This document shows positions 40,932-49,425 of a stretch of DNA of 50,735 bases, piece by piece (position 1 is the first letter of the stretch; the number at the start of each line of letters is the position of its first letter). Both the position numbers and the translations under genes were made by a program. The notes beneath the pieces were generated by a model. It worked only from the letters and a program-made list of their open reading frames with translations. It ran no database searches and had not been told where the DNA came from. Origin of the DNA: Ruminococcaceae bacterium UBA2719 (GTDB lineage Bacteria > Bacillota > Clostridia > Oscillospirales > Acutalibacteraceae); assembly GCA_002353935.1 (NCBI GenBank), contig DEKP01000021.1, positions 3,811 to 54,545 of the forward strand. Direction: 5' to 3'.

Positions 40932-41954
40932 TTACAAATTCCAGTGCATAATTGTTTTTCCGTATGATTTTTTTGCGTCTGTATCAAAGGCTTTTTTGAT
41001 ATCCGAAAAGTTATTGATCTCAACAACGTTTGATACAAGTCTTGAAAGATAAGAAATCATATCGGGGTAAGCTTTGTACAATTCAACTGTGTTTTCAAAA
41101 TCTTTTTTTCCGCTTCTGCTGGTACCGTATAAGCGCAGACCTTTTTCAAGAATCATTCTTGTGTTGACGGGAACTGCATATTCGCTGACGCCCATAAGAG
41201 CAATCGTACCCTCAGGTCGGATATATTTTATGATTTGTTCAATTGCAATTGAAGAGCCGTTGCCGCCTACACACTCGAATGCGTGATCAACTTCTAAATT
41301 TTTAGGGATCTGCGTTGTTAAAAAAGTTTCATCTGCAAAGGAAAAGTCAGAGAGCTTATCTGAATTTATCCCGAATATATAGATTTTGATGTCAGAAAAA
41401 GTCTTTTTGAGAATCAAAGCAGTAATCAGCGCAAGATTTCCGTCTCCCCATACGCCGATTGTGGTTTTTCTGTTATGGGCGATTGTTTTGAAACGCTCTA
41501 CCGCATGATAGCCTACGCTCACCATTTCGGTAAAAGCTGCAACATTTTTATCAATAAAATCGGGTAGTTTTACTACGCGGTCTTTATTAAGCGCTACATA
41601 TTCGCTCAAAAATCCGTCTGCGCTGCTGCCGCAAAACTTGCTTGATCTAAGATAGTTTTCCGCTATATAATCATCGCTTTCGCAAGGAATATTAGGCACC
41701 ATTACAACGGTATCGCCTGCTTGAAAAGTGTTGCTGTCATCTTTTACAACAGTACCGATGCCTTCATGTATGAGGGCCAGAGGTAACTTTTCTTTTAGAA
41801 CTTTAGCGTCTCTGGTACCCAAAAAGTAGCGCATATCGGCATTGCAAATTGACAGGTGCGATGGCCGCACTATCACCTTATCTTTTATATCGATATCCGA
41901 AAAAGCGATTTCAAATCGCCGTGGAGCAATTAGTCTGTATACTGTATTAATCAT
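40932..41954 (-). CDS. tarJ: Ribulose-5-phosphate reductase (TarJ-type alcohol dehydrogenase)
   Basis: 340 aa medium-chain dehydrogenase. The N-terminal catalytic domain (about 1-150) has SICNADMRYFLG, ALIHEGIGTVV and a zinc-type Glu/Cys set. The Rossmann part (about 155-290) has TIGVWGDGNLALITALI and EGTIALMGVSEY. With TarI it makes CDP-ribitol: ribulose-5-P to ribitol-5-P, then activation with CTP. It overlaps tarI by 8 nt. The tarI-tarJ pairing supports the name over a generic zinc alcohol dehydrogenase. Confidence 0.87.
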   Translation of the reverse strand: MINTVYRLIAPRRFEIAFSDIDIKDKVIVRPSHLSICNADMRYFLGTRDAKVLKEKLPLALIHEGIGTVVKDDSNTFQAGDTVVMVPNIPCESDDYIAENYLRSSKFCGSSADGFLSEYVALNKDRVVKLPDFIDKNVAAFTEMVSVGYHAVERFKTIAHNRKTTIGVWGDGNLALITALILKKTFSDIKIYIFGINSDKLSDFSFADETFLTTQIPKNLEVDHAFECVGGNGSSIAIEQIIKYIRPEGTIALMGVSEYAVPVNTRMILEKGLRLYGTSRSGKKDFENTVELYKAYPDMISYLSRLVSNVVEINNFSDIKKAFDTDAKKSYGKTIMHWNL

Positions 41955-42660
41955 CGAAGGTTTCCTCTAAAAGCGAACGCGCAATCCTCAAATCATAAGG
42001 ATAGGTGATTTTTATATTGTAAGTTTCGCCTTTTATCAGTTTTACTTTTTGACCTTTGATAGTTAAAATCTTTGCTGCGTCGGTCAAAATTTCTTTTTCT
42101 TCATCGGTCAGCGAATTATATGTTTCATAAAGATTTTTTGCTTTGAAAGATTGCGGGGTTTGTCCCTGATACATTTTTTTGCGATTGGGGATAGCGCTGA
42201 TATAGTTTTCGTCTTCGCTCTCAACGATCGTATCGGTAGCGCAAATCACGGTATCGCAGGCGCCGAACTTTTTTGCAGCCTTAATGTTTTCTTCTATAAT
42301 ACGATGCGTTACAAATGGACGTACAGAGTCATGAGTAACAATAATGGTATCATCGTCTAACCCGTAGTTACTCTTAATATATTCTATAGAATTCATTATT
42401 GTTTCGTTTCTGGTTAAACCGCCTTCTATGACAACGATTTTTTCAGATTCTCCGCTGTACTTTTTTAAAATTTGTTTTGTGTGGTCGATCCAGTTTTTTG
42501 GAGTGAGCACGATAACTTTTTCAAATTCAGGATCGAGAATAAATTTATCAACCGTATAGCTGATTATAGGTTTATTTTTTATTTCTAAAAATTGTTTAGG
42601 CATATCGTTAGAGCCCATTCTTGTGCCGACGCCGCCGGCAAGAATCACAGCAAATACCAT
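41947..42660 (-). CDS. tarI: D-ribitol-5-phosphate cytidylyltransferase (TarI)
   Basis: 237 aa IspD-superfamily nucleotidyltransferase. It has the CTP-binding AVILAGGVGTRMGSNDMPKQFLEI (near 5-28), THDSVRPFV (near 108) and the QGQTPQSFK and ITYPYDLRIA segments. IspD proteins share the fold, but the following tarJ and the teichoic-acid operon context make TarI the better call. GGAGG precedes the ATG. Product: CDP-ribitol for wall polymers. Confidence 0.9.
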   Translation of the reverse strand: MVFAVILAGGVGTRMGSNDMPKQFLEIKNKPIISYTVDKFILDPEFEKVIVLTPKNWIDHTKQILKKYSGESEKIVVIEGGLTRNETIMNSIEYIKSNYGLDDDTIIVTHDSVRPFVTHRIIEENIKAAKKFGACDTVICATDTIVESEDENYISAIPNRKKMYQGQTPQSFKAKNLYETYNSLTDEEKEILTDAAKILTIKGQKVKLIKGETYNIKITYPYDLRIARSLLEETFDD

Positions 42661-42669
42661 AATATCCTC

Positions 42670-44427
42670 CTAAATTATTTCCCCTTGATAGTTAAAATCA
42701 ATGGGTGCATTTTTATCAACTATGCTTTCTATATCCAATCTGTAAAAATCATGAGCAGACTGCCTTTGAGAGATGGGCAGAAGCTCAGTATAATCTTGTC
42801 CGTACCAAAGTTTTAGGTAGTTGTCATATCCTATAGGGATAAAGGTGTCTATACCTTCAAATTTACATGGAATCACTTTGTCAAACCATTCTATCGGCAT
42901 ACTGCCTCTGTATTTGTGGTCTGTAGCGGGGGGCAGAACATAGCCGGTGTTTTTGTTTTCATATTTTCTGAGGATTTTATCATAGTGTTTTGAATAGGTA
43001 TCCATGGAAAAAATTCTTAAAAGAGGCAGAACAAGCTTTGACAAAAGATATTTTTTGCCTTTTCTTGCCTTATTTTTCCATCTGACATTCATAATAAGTC
43101 GCAAGCGCATTAAATGATTAAAGTGGTTTATTTGTTTTCTTTCACTTGAAGCTGTTTTGTCAAAGACAAACAGATCGAGTGATACACCTTTTGGCATATC
43201 ATAATCGTCTGAATATTTTGTAGCAAAATATGTGTTTTTAGCAGTGATTTTATCAAAGAAAAAATGATATCCGTTTTTATTTTCAAAAGTCTGGTAAAAA
43301 TATTTGTCAGAAAGTTGCTTTGGTGCAATCTTTTTGAATTTTTCAAAATCTTCTCTCAAAAACGCAACGTCAACATCGTCGTCCCAGGGGATAAAACCTT
43401 TGTGCCTGACAGCGCCAAGCATACTGCCTCCGGAGAGAAAATAGTTGATTTGATTTTCGCGACAGATACGGTCAACTTCTTTTAAAATATCCAGTTCAAT
43501 ATTTCTTATCTTAGAAAGCTTTCCGTCATATTGGCGGTTGATAAAATCCTTTTGCAAATCAAATTTTTCCAGCATAGGAGAGAGGGTGTACCTTAGCGCA
43601 TCTTCTTTACTTGTAATGGTTTCATAGCCTATAGAATTCAATTTTCCGCAGGATATACAAGCATAGCTTTTTTCGGTGTTTTTTGCTTTGTTAAAATCGC
43701 TATAAGAAATTTTAATTCCATATTTGAATAATAACGGATAAAGCCTAGTTTTTATTTCATACAAATTGAAGTCATAGCTTTTGGTAAGATAGACATTTGC
43801 TCTTTTTCCGAATTTTGAAACTATAAATATAGAATTTATTGCGTCACAAATATAAGTAACGGAGAAATCGTTTACAATATCCGTATCTTTTATTTCAATT
43901 ATGTCTTTATCATTTATATCAGCGCATATTTTATCAAAATTTAAAAGTTTGCAATTTATCTCACAGCCAAATAGATTTGGCACAATCAGCTCTTTGATGA
44001 AAACATCGTTTATATGAGCTTTTAAAGTAGTTTGAATCTCGTTTAATTTGTCGTTGTGAGCAGTTAAAAACTCCATCTCGGCATATTTCATAACGGTTTT
44101 ATCGGGTTTTATATCACCGGATAAAACAACGCAGATGAATTCTTTGCCTTTTGCAGCGCTTAGCGCCGAGTTTAAATCGCTGATATCATAATTTTCAAGG
44201 TCCAAACAATAAATAAGTTTATCAAAAGAAAAGGAAATATCTGTTGCGTTATCATAGCATTCATACGAAATACTTGTCGTTTTTTTCAGCAAAGCCAGTG
44301 TGTCTTTAAGATGTTCCAAAAGCGCAGATTTTCCGACAATACATACGCGCTCATTATCTAAAAGCTTTTTTTCTTCGATTGATTTTGCTGACATGAATAT
44401 TTCGTTGCAGATAAAATCGTTCAACAT
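42670..44427 (-). CDS. LicD-family phosphotransferase with degenerate SDR-like N-terminus
   Basis: 585 aa. The C-terminal LicD domain (about 310-550) has LSGGSMLGAVRHKGFIPWDDDVDVAF with the conserved metal-binding Asp cluster. The first ~280 residues resemble a decayed NAD-epimerase fold (DFSVTYICDAINSIFIVSKFGKRANVYL resembles the late epimerase DxxYVxDxxxA region), without a GxxGxxG dinucleotide loop. LicD relatives transfer phosphocholine, and FKRP/fukutin transfer ribitol phosphate from CDP-ribitol. Adjacency to tarIJ suggests ribitol-phosphate transfer (inference). ATG 44427 follows GAGG by 6 nt; the in-frame TTG 44439 overlaps that site. Confidence 0.83.
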   Translation of the reverse strand: MLNDFICNEIFMSAKSIEEKKLLDNERVCIVGKSALLEHLKDTLALLKKTTSISYECYDNATDISFSFDKLIYCLDLENYDISDLNSALSAAKGKEFICVVLSGDIKPDKTVMKYAEMEFLTAHNDKLNEIQTTLKAHINDVFIKELIVPNLFGCEINCKLLNFDKICADINDKDIIEIKDTDIVNDFSVTYICDAINSIFIVSKFGKRANVYLTKSYDFNLYEIKTRLYPLLFKYGIKISYSDFNKAKNTEKSYACISCGKLNSIGYETITSKEDALRYTLSPMLEKFDLQKDFINRQYDGKLSKIRNIELDILKEVDRICRENQINYFLSGGSMLGAVRHKGFIPWDDDVDVAFLREDFEKFKKIAPKQLSDKYFYQTFENKNGYHFFFDKITAKNTYFATKYSDDYDMPKGVSLDLFVFDKTASSERKQINHFNHLMRLRLIMNVRWKNKARKGKKYLLSKLVLPLLRIFSMDTYSKHYDKILRKYENKNTGYVLPPATDHKYRGSMPIEWFDKVIPCKFEGIDTFIPIGYDNYLKLWYGQDYTELLPISQRQSAHDFYRLDIESIVDKNAPIDFNYQGEII

Positions 44428-44442
44428 ATATTTCCTCAAAAA

Positions 44443-45174
44443 TTATTTTTTACTTGCCTGATATTTTTCGAAGGCTTCTTTTACATCACCGTCAAAAATA
44501 AGCTCGCCTTTTTTTAAGAAAATCGCTCGGTCGCAAATTTCTTGAACAGAGTCTTTATTGTGGCTGACGTATAAAACGGTAGTGCCGCTTTCTATTATTT
44601 CGCTGATTTTGTTTTTACATTTCTTTTTGAATGAAGCGTCGCCGACTGACAAAGCCTCGTCAACAACCAAGATATCAGGTTCAATATTGACATTGATAGC
44701 AAAGCCCAAACGCATTTTCATACCGCTTGAATATGTTCTGACAGGCTGATCTATATAATCGCCGAGTTGAGCGAAATCAATGATTCTTTCCTCGATAGTT
44801 TTGATATAGGCGTCTCTCAGTCCCAGAATATAACCTTTCAGGTATATATTCTCTCTGCCGGTCATCTCGCTCGAAAATCCCGCAGTAAGCTCCAAAAGCG
44901 CTGCTACCTTGCCGTTTACTTCTACTGTTCCCGAAGAGGGGTGTGCAACACCGGTTATCATCTTAAGTATAGTAGATTTGCCGGCGCCGTTATCGCCGAT
45001 TATGCCCAGAGATTCCCCCGGATAAATATCAAACGAAACACCCTTAAGCGCCTTGTTGATTTTAGCATGGCGCGGTTTTATAAAAAGAGCCCTAAAGCGC
45101 TCCTGATCATTTTTGTACAGGGTATAATCTTTATATACGTTTTTAAAAGAGATTATAGGCTTAGTTGTATCCAT
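44443..45174 (-). CDS. tagH: Polysaccharide/teichoic acid export ABC transporter, ATPase (TagH type)
   Basis: 243 aa ABC ATPase of the polysaccharide/polyol-phosphate export class. Walker A GDNGAGKST is near 62, the signature YSSGMKMRLGFAINV near 145 and Walker B DILVVDEALSVGD near 166. It lacks the long C-terminal extension of Bacillus TagH, so it is the short form. AAGGAG precedes the ATG. It pairs with the TagG-like permease and exports the wall polymer made with CDP-ribitol (inference). Confidence 0.9.
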   Translation of the reverse strand: MDTTKPIISFKNVYKDYTLYKNDQERFRALFIKPRHAKINKALKGVSFDIYPGESLGIIGDNGAGKSTILKMITGVAHPSSGTVEVNGKVAALLELTAGFSSEMTGRENIYLKGYILGLRDAYIKTIEERIIDFAQLGDYIDQPVRTYSSGMKMRLGFAINVNIEPDILVVDEALSVGDASFKKKCKNKISEIIESGTTVLYVSHNKDSVQEICDRAIFLKKGELIFDGDVKEAFEKYQASKK

Positions 45175-45191
45175 AAATTTCTCCTTACAGC

Positions 45192-46016
45192 TTATAAAAC
45201 ATCAGGCAGCGTTTTGCGCAGTCTGTTGTAATTAAATACTCCGAATCCGATAATGAATGCAAATTCTATGAGAAATACATATAGCTCATTAGGATATTCC
45301 CAAAACCATCTGTGATAGATAAAGGCGTTTCTGTATCCGTTTGCAAAGAAGTTGATTGGATTTAAAAGCATAAAATAATGTATAGCACCTGTATAGTTGT
45401 AGCTGTCATATACAATACCTGTTAACCAAAAGATACCCGACATAATAGACATGATCATGTTTTCAAAATCACGAGAAAAAGCGCTCATCGGAGCTGTAGA
45501 CCACATCAAAGCCAAGAAGAATAAGAACATAAGCGGACAATATATGAAAAATTGCAGATTATATATGCTCGGTTCAACCTTCGATACAAATATCAGATAC
45601 AGATACATCAAAAACGAAAGGAATATATGAACATAAAGTCTTGCAACAGAGGTGTAGGTCATAATAGTAGAAACAGGAAAGCTGACCTTTGTTACAAACT
45701 GGCGGTTCTCTCTGATAGATTTTGCGCCCTGAGTTATGCTGTCTGTTATAAAAAACCAAGGGATAAAACCAACCAACATAAATGTAAAACGGTCAAAGGT
45801 GCCAACATCGGTATCACCGATAAATACATGTACATTTCCAAGGTTCTTTATTCCTATCGTAAAAGCGAACCAATAAACAAAAAGAGTGAATAGCGGTTTA
45901 ACAACAGCCCACAAAGGACCGATTACCGCGCCCTTGTATTTTTTAATGAGCTCATTTTTAGCAAGCACAAGTATCTGTTTGCCAAAATGTCTGTGTTCCT
46001 TAAAAATTTGGAACAA
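45192..46016 (-). CDS. tagG: Polysaccharide/teichoic acid export ABC transporter, permease (TagG type)
   Basis: 274 aa ABC-2 permease with six membrane segments. An N-terminal amphipathic part with LVLAKNELIKKYKGAVIGPLWAVVKPLF is typical of TagG/Wzm. TTG 46016 is chosen because AAGGAG (46031-46026) lies 9 nt upstream. A longer frame to GTG 46100 would start inside the promoter, between the -35 and -10 boxes, which rules it out. It is the first gene of the minus-strand tagG-tagH-licD-tarI-tarJ operon. Confidence 0.9.
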   Translation of the reverse strand: MFQIFKEHRHFGKQILVLAKNELIKKYKGAVIGPLWAVVKPLFTLFVYWFAFTIGIKNLGNVHVFIGDTDVGTFDRFTFMLVGFIPWFFITDSITQGAKSIRENRQFVTKVSFPVSTIMTYTSVARLYVHIFLSFLMYLYLIFVSKVEPSIYNLQFFIYCPLMFLFFLALMWSTAPMSAFSRDFENMIMSIMSGIFWLTGIVYDSYNYTGAIHYFMLLNPINFFANGYRNAFIYHRWFWEYPNELYVFLIEFAFIIGFGVFNYNRLRKTLPDVL

Positions 46017-46088
46017 TTCGATCAACTCCTTCAATATGAAAGTATAATCAATATATTTACCCAAAATAACCCATATTAAGATAGATAT

Positions 46089-46116
46089 ATTATATAACAC
46101 TTTATAAATTTGTCAA
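46089..46116 (-). promoter_or_regulatory. Consensus promoter of the tag/tar operon
   Basis: On the minus strand TTGACA (46116-46111) and TATAAT (46094-46089) are separated by 16 bp. It drives tagG and overlaps an otherwise open frame, thereby fixing the tagG start downstream. Confidence 0.85.
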
Positions 46117-46346
46117 CTCAAACCGGCGCCGATAAGCATATCAAAAACATAGAAAATATCTTTAATTTCATCAAGTTTTTTATGCAAAAACAAACCAAAT
46201 GTAAATTTTATTAATGATATCAAACATAAAATAAAGAAGCAATAAAAACAGACGAAAGAAGCTTTGTTAAAATCAGCAACAAAAAATGCGTCAAAATATA
46301 TAAAAATTATGCTCAAATTTTTATGTTAACATGTTTGTATAATTCG
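46117..46346. other. Spacer between divergent tag and pot promoters
   Basis: 230 bp of A+T-rich sequence with no supported gene. A 67-codon minus-strand frame (46316-46113) has no ribosome site, is mostly hydrophobic, and its stop lies inside the tag promoter -35. Confidence 0.5.
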
Positions 46347-46375
46347 TTGACAAAATGTAGGATAGATAATATAAT
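46347..46375 (+). promoter_or_regulatory. Consensus promoter of the pot operon
   Basis: TTGACA at 46347-46352 and TATAAT at 46370-46375 with exactly 17 bp form a perfect sigma-A promoter, about 70 bp before the potA start. Confidence 0.9.
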
Positions 46376-46443
46376 TTTAAACTGTATTAAAATTAATTCA
46401 AACTATATTGAAATACAAAATTCATATGAGGAGGGTGTTTTAT

Positions 46444-47856
46444 TTGGGGAAAAACGCTATTCTGTCGCTAAAAGATATTTATTTTAATTACGGCAATGAG
46501 GTTATATTAAACGGGATAAATCTTGATATTTATGACAAAGAGTTTATTACGCTTTTAGGTCCTTCCGGCTGCGGAAAAACAACTACGCTGAGAATCATAG
46601 CAGGCTTTGAAACGCCAAAATCAGGCGAGGTTTATTTTGAGAATAAGCTTATAAATGATTTGCCACCGTATAAACGTAGTATTAATACGGTTTTTCAAAA
46701 ATATGCGCTTTTTCCGCATCTTAATGTTTTTGATAACGTAGCATTCGGACTTAAGCTCAAAAAAATGCCCAAAAAAGAAATAGAAAAAAAGGTAAAGCAT
46801 ATGCTTTCTATAGTTGATTTGAAAGGATATGAAAAGCGTTCGGTCTCTGCGCTTTCAGGCGGCCAGCAGCAAAGAGTTGCCATAGCCAGAGCTCTTGTGT
46901 GCGATCCTGATGTTGTGCTTTTGGATGAACCTTTGGGAGCGCTTGATCTAAAACTGAGAAAAGATATGCAGCTTGAATTAAAACAGCTTCAGCAAAAAAC
47001 TCAAAAGACTTTTATATATGTAACTCATGACCAGGAAGAAGCGCTGACAATGAGCGACCGTGTTGTTGTTATGAATAACGGATCTATTGCTCAGATAGGA
47101 ACGCCCGAAGATATATACAACGAACCAAGCGATGCCTTTGTAGCTGATTTTATCGGTGAAGCTAATATTATAAACGGCATTATGATCGACGACTGTAGGG
47201 TAAAAATTCTTCAAAAAGAAATCCCTTGTGTTGACACAGGATTTAAGAAAAATTCTCCTGTAGATGTGGTTATCCGCCCTGAAGATATTGAAGTAGTCGA
47301 TAAGGACAAGGCTCAATTTATCGGAGTTGTTGAAGATACTGTGTTTAAAGGCGTTCATTTTGAAATGAGTGTTATGTGCGGAAAATGCTTATGGCTGATT
47401 CATTCAACAGTAGCTCAAAAAGTCGGCGATACAATAGGCATGTATATAGAACCCGATAATATCCACATTATGAACAAGCTGTTTGCAACTTCAAACAACG
47501 AACTTGATTTATCTGTATATTATTCTGACAAGGATGATAATACTACAACTGTTTTAATAGAAGGAAACGAAGTTACTATCAAAGATAAATTCTTTGAAGA
47601 AGGAACACTCCTTCATGTTGTCTTGCCGCCGGAAGCGTTAAGTATTGCGGGTGACGGAGTAGGAAATTTAGACGAAGTTTACATAGAGTCAGTTATCTGG
47701 AAAGGCGAGCATAATGAGATTATTTTAGAGTCTGATGAAAGAAAATGGATTATGCAAAGCGATACAGACGAACAGGTGGCGACATATGTTCCGATAACTT
47801 TTGATTTTTCAAAGGCTGATATTTCTGTTATAAGTGAGGGTGAAAATGAAGAATAA
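46444..47856 (+). CDS. potA: Spermidine/putrescine ABC transporter, ATP-binding protein
   Basis: 470 aa. ABC domain (about 5-240): Walker A GPSGCGKTT near 38, signature LSGGQQQR near 137, Walker B VVLLDEPLGALD, H-loop VTHDQEE. The C-terminal part contains TOBE-like repeats and is about 100 residues longer than a typical PotA (roughly 370), with an extra domain near 360-465. TTG 46444 follows AGGAGGG by 8 nt; an in-frame ATG 46408 precedes that site. It energises the polyamine importer encoded downstream. Confidence 0.92.
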   Translation: MGKNAILSLKDIYFNYGNEVILNGINLDIYDKEFITLLGPSGCGKTTTLRIIAGFETPKSGEVYFENKLINDLPPYKRSINTVFQKYALFPHLNVFDNVAFGLKLKKMPKKEIEKKVKHMLSIVDLKGYEKRSVSALSGGQQQRVAIARALVCDPDVVLLDEPLGALDLKLRKDMQLELKQLQQKTQKTFIYVTHDQEEALTMSDRVVVMNNGSIAQIGTPEDIYNEPSDAFVADFIGEANIINGIMIDDCRVKILQKEIPCVDTGFKKNSPVDVVIRPEDIEVVDKDKAQFIGVVEDTVFKGVHFEMSVMCGKCLWLIHSTVAQKVGDTIGMYIEPDNIHIMNKLFATSNNELDLSVYYSDKDDNTTTVLIEGNEVTIKDKFFEEGTLLHVVLPPEALSIAGDGVGNLDEVYIESVIWKGEHNEIILESDERKWIMQSDTDEQVATYVPITFDFSKADISVISEGENEE

Positions 47857-48637
47857 GCGCACATCTTATCCATATTTACTTTGGATGCTGATTTTTACCA
47901 TTGTGCCTATTGCAATGGTAATATATTATGCCTTTACCGACGAAAGCGGAAAATTTTCACTTTCATCTTTTGTGAACGCGTCTGATTACAGCGAGATCTT
48001 TCTGTATTCATTATTGGTAGCGCTTATTTCTACTGCTATTTGTTTGGTGCTGGCATATCCTTTGAGTTTTCGAATTTCACGCTGCAGCAAAAGCAAGCAG
48101 CGTATGATAATAATGTTTTTGATGGTACCTATGTGGATGAATTTTCTACTTAGAATTTATGCATGGGTATTGATTTTGCAAAATTACGGCCCGCTTGATA
48201 TGATCTTATCATTTTTTGGTATAGACATAACGCTGATAGGAAATACTTCGGCGGTGGTTGTCGGTATGGTTTATGAGTTCTTACCGTTTATGATCTTGCC
48301 CTTGCATACGGTTATGAGCAAGATAGATAATTCACTTATAGAAGCAGCTCAAGATTTGGGCTCAAATTCATTTTATGTATTTAAAAAGGTTATTTTTCCC
48401 CTTAGTATACCGGGAATTATATCAGGAATTACAATGGTATTTGTACCGACAGCAAGCACCTTCTTGGTGGCTCAGTATTTGGGTGGAACACAGTTTATGA
48501 TCGGCGACGTTATAGAGCGTGTGTTCCAGTCGGATCATCATACAGGCTCTGCAATCGCTTTAGTTTTGATGGTGGTTATTTTAGGATTTTTAGTCTTTAT
48601 GAACCGCTTTGGAGATGAGGAGGCGGTTGGAGTATGA
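47846..48637 (+). CDS. potB: Spermidine/putrescine ABC transporter, permease 1
   Basis: 263 aa with six membrane segments and the importer EAA-type loop IEAAQDLGSNSFYVFKKVIFPLSIPGI (near 165-191) that contacts PotA. ATG 47846 has GAGGG 5 nt upstream and overlaps potA by 11 nt. The potC start overlaps its stop. Confidence 0.93.
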   Translation: MKNKRTSYPYLLWMLIFTIVPIAMVIYYAFTDESGKFSLSSFVNASDYSEIFLYSLLVALISTAICLVLAYPLSFRISRCSKSKQRMIIMFLMVPMWMNFLLRIYAWVLILQNYGPLDMILSFFGIDITLIGNTSAVVVGMVYEFLPFMILPLHTVMSKIDNSLIEAAQDLGSNSFYVFKKVIFPLSIPGIISGITMVFVPTASTFLVAQYLGGTQFMIGDVIERVFQSDHHTGSAIALVLMVVILGFLVFMNRFGDEEAVGV

Positions 48638-49425
48638 AAAAACTGTCGTCAAAAATTTATTTTGGAATTATCATGGCGTTTTTATATTTGCCGATTATTT
48701 ATTTGATTGCCTATTCATTTAACAACGGTAAGACCTCTGTCTGGAAAGGATTTACATTAAAGTGGTACAAAGCTTTATTTTCTGACGCCCAGATTATGGG
48801 TAGTCTTTATAATACTTTGATAATTGCCGTTCTTGCATCTGTTATAGCAACAGTACTGGGAACTTGCGCTGCCATAGGGATATATAATTTTAAGGGTGGA
48901 ATGCGAAGCGCGATTTTAAATGTCTCAAATATTCCGATAATAAATCCCGAGATTGTCACAGGTGTTTCGCTGATGCTTTTGTTTACCTTTGCGGGCAGAT
49001 TGTTAAACTTTGAAATGGGATTTACTACCGTGCTTTTAGCACATATCGGATTTTGTACTCCGTATGTTATTTTAAATGTTGCACCAAGGCTCAGGCGAAT
49101 GGATAATTCAATATATGAAGCGGCGCTTGATCTGGGCTGTTCTCCGTTTAAGGCTTTTTACAAGGTTGTCATTCACGAACTAATGCCCGGTATACTTTCA
49201 GGCTTTTTAATAAGCTTTACTTATTCGCTGGATGATTTTGTTATCACATATTTTACCAGAGGCAGCAAATTCCAGACGCTTCCGATACAGATTTATACAA
49301 TGACCCATCAACGTATAAATCCAAAAGCAAATGCGCTTTCAGCTTTGATGTTTGTTATAATTTTTGTTATTTTAATATTAAGTAATATTCGCACCAATAA
49401 AAAAGACAGCGAGGTAAGAGCATGA
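48634..49425 (+). CDS. potC: Spermidine/putrescine ABC transporter, permease 2
   Basis: 263 aa with six membrane segments. The EAA loop YEAALDLGCSPFKAFYKVVIHELMPGI is near 160-186, and SYSLDDFVITYFTRG, a recognisable PotC segment, follows. It overlaps both potB and potD by 4 nt, consistent with a tight operon. Confidence 0.93.
   Translation: MKKLSSKIYFGIIMAFLYLPIIYLIAYSFNNGKTSVWKGFTLKWYKALFSDAQIMGSLYNTLIIAVLASVIATVLGTCAAIGIYNFKGGMRSAILNVSNIPIINPEIVTGVSLMLLFTFAGRLLNFEMGFTTVLLAHIGFCTPYVILNVAPRLRRMDNSIYEAALDLGCSPFKAFYKVVIHELMPGILSGFLISFTYSLDDFVITYFTRGSKFQTLPIQIYTMTHQRINPKANALSALMFVIIFVILILSNIRTNKKDSEVRA

Noticed and set aside
46017..46100. GTG 46100 as the tagG start
   Set aside because: It lies between the -10 and -35 boxes of the operon promoter; TTG 46016 follows AAGGAG.
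46113..46316. 67-codon minus-strand hydrophobic ORF between the divergent tag and pot promoters
   Set aside because: No ribosome site, not a recognised family, and its stop codon lies in the tag promoter -35. It could be a gene remnant but is not supported.
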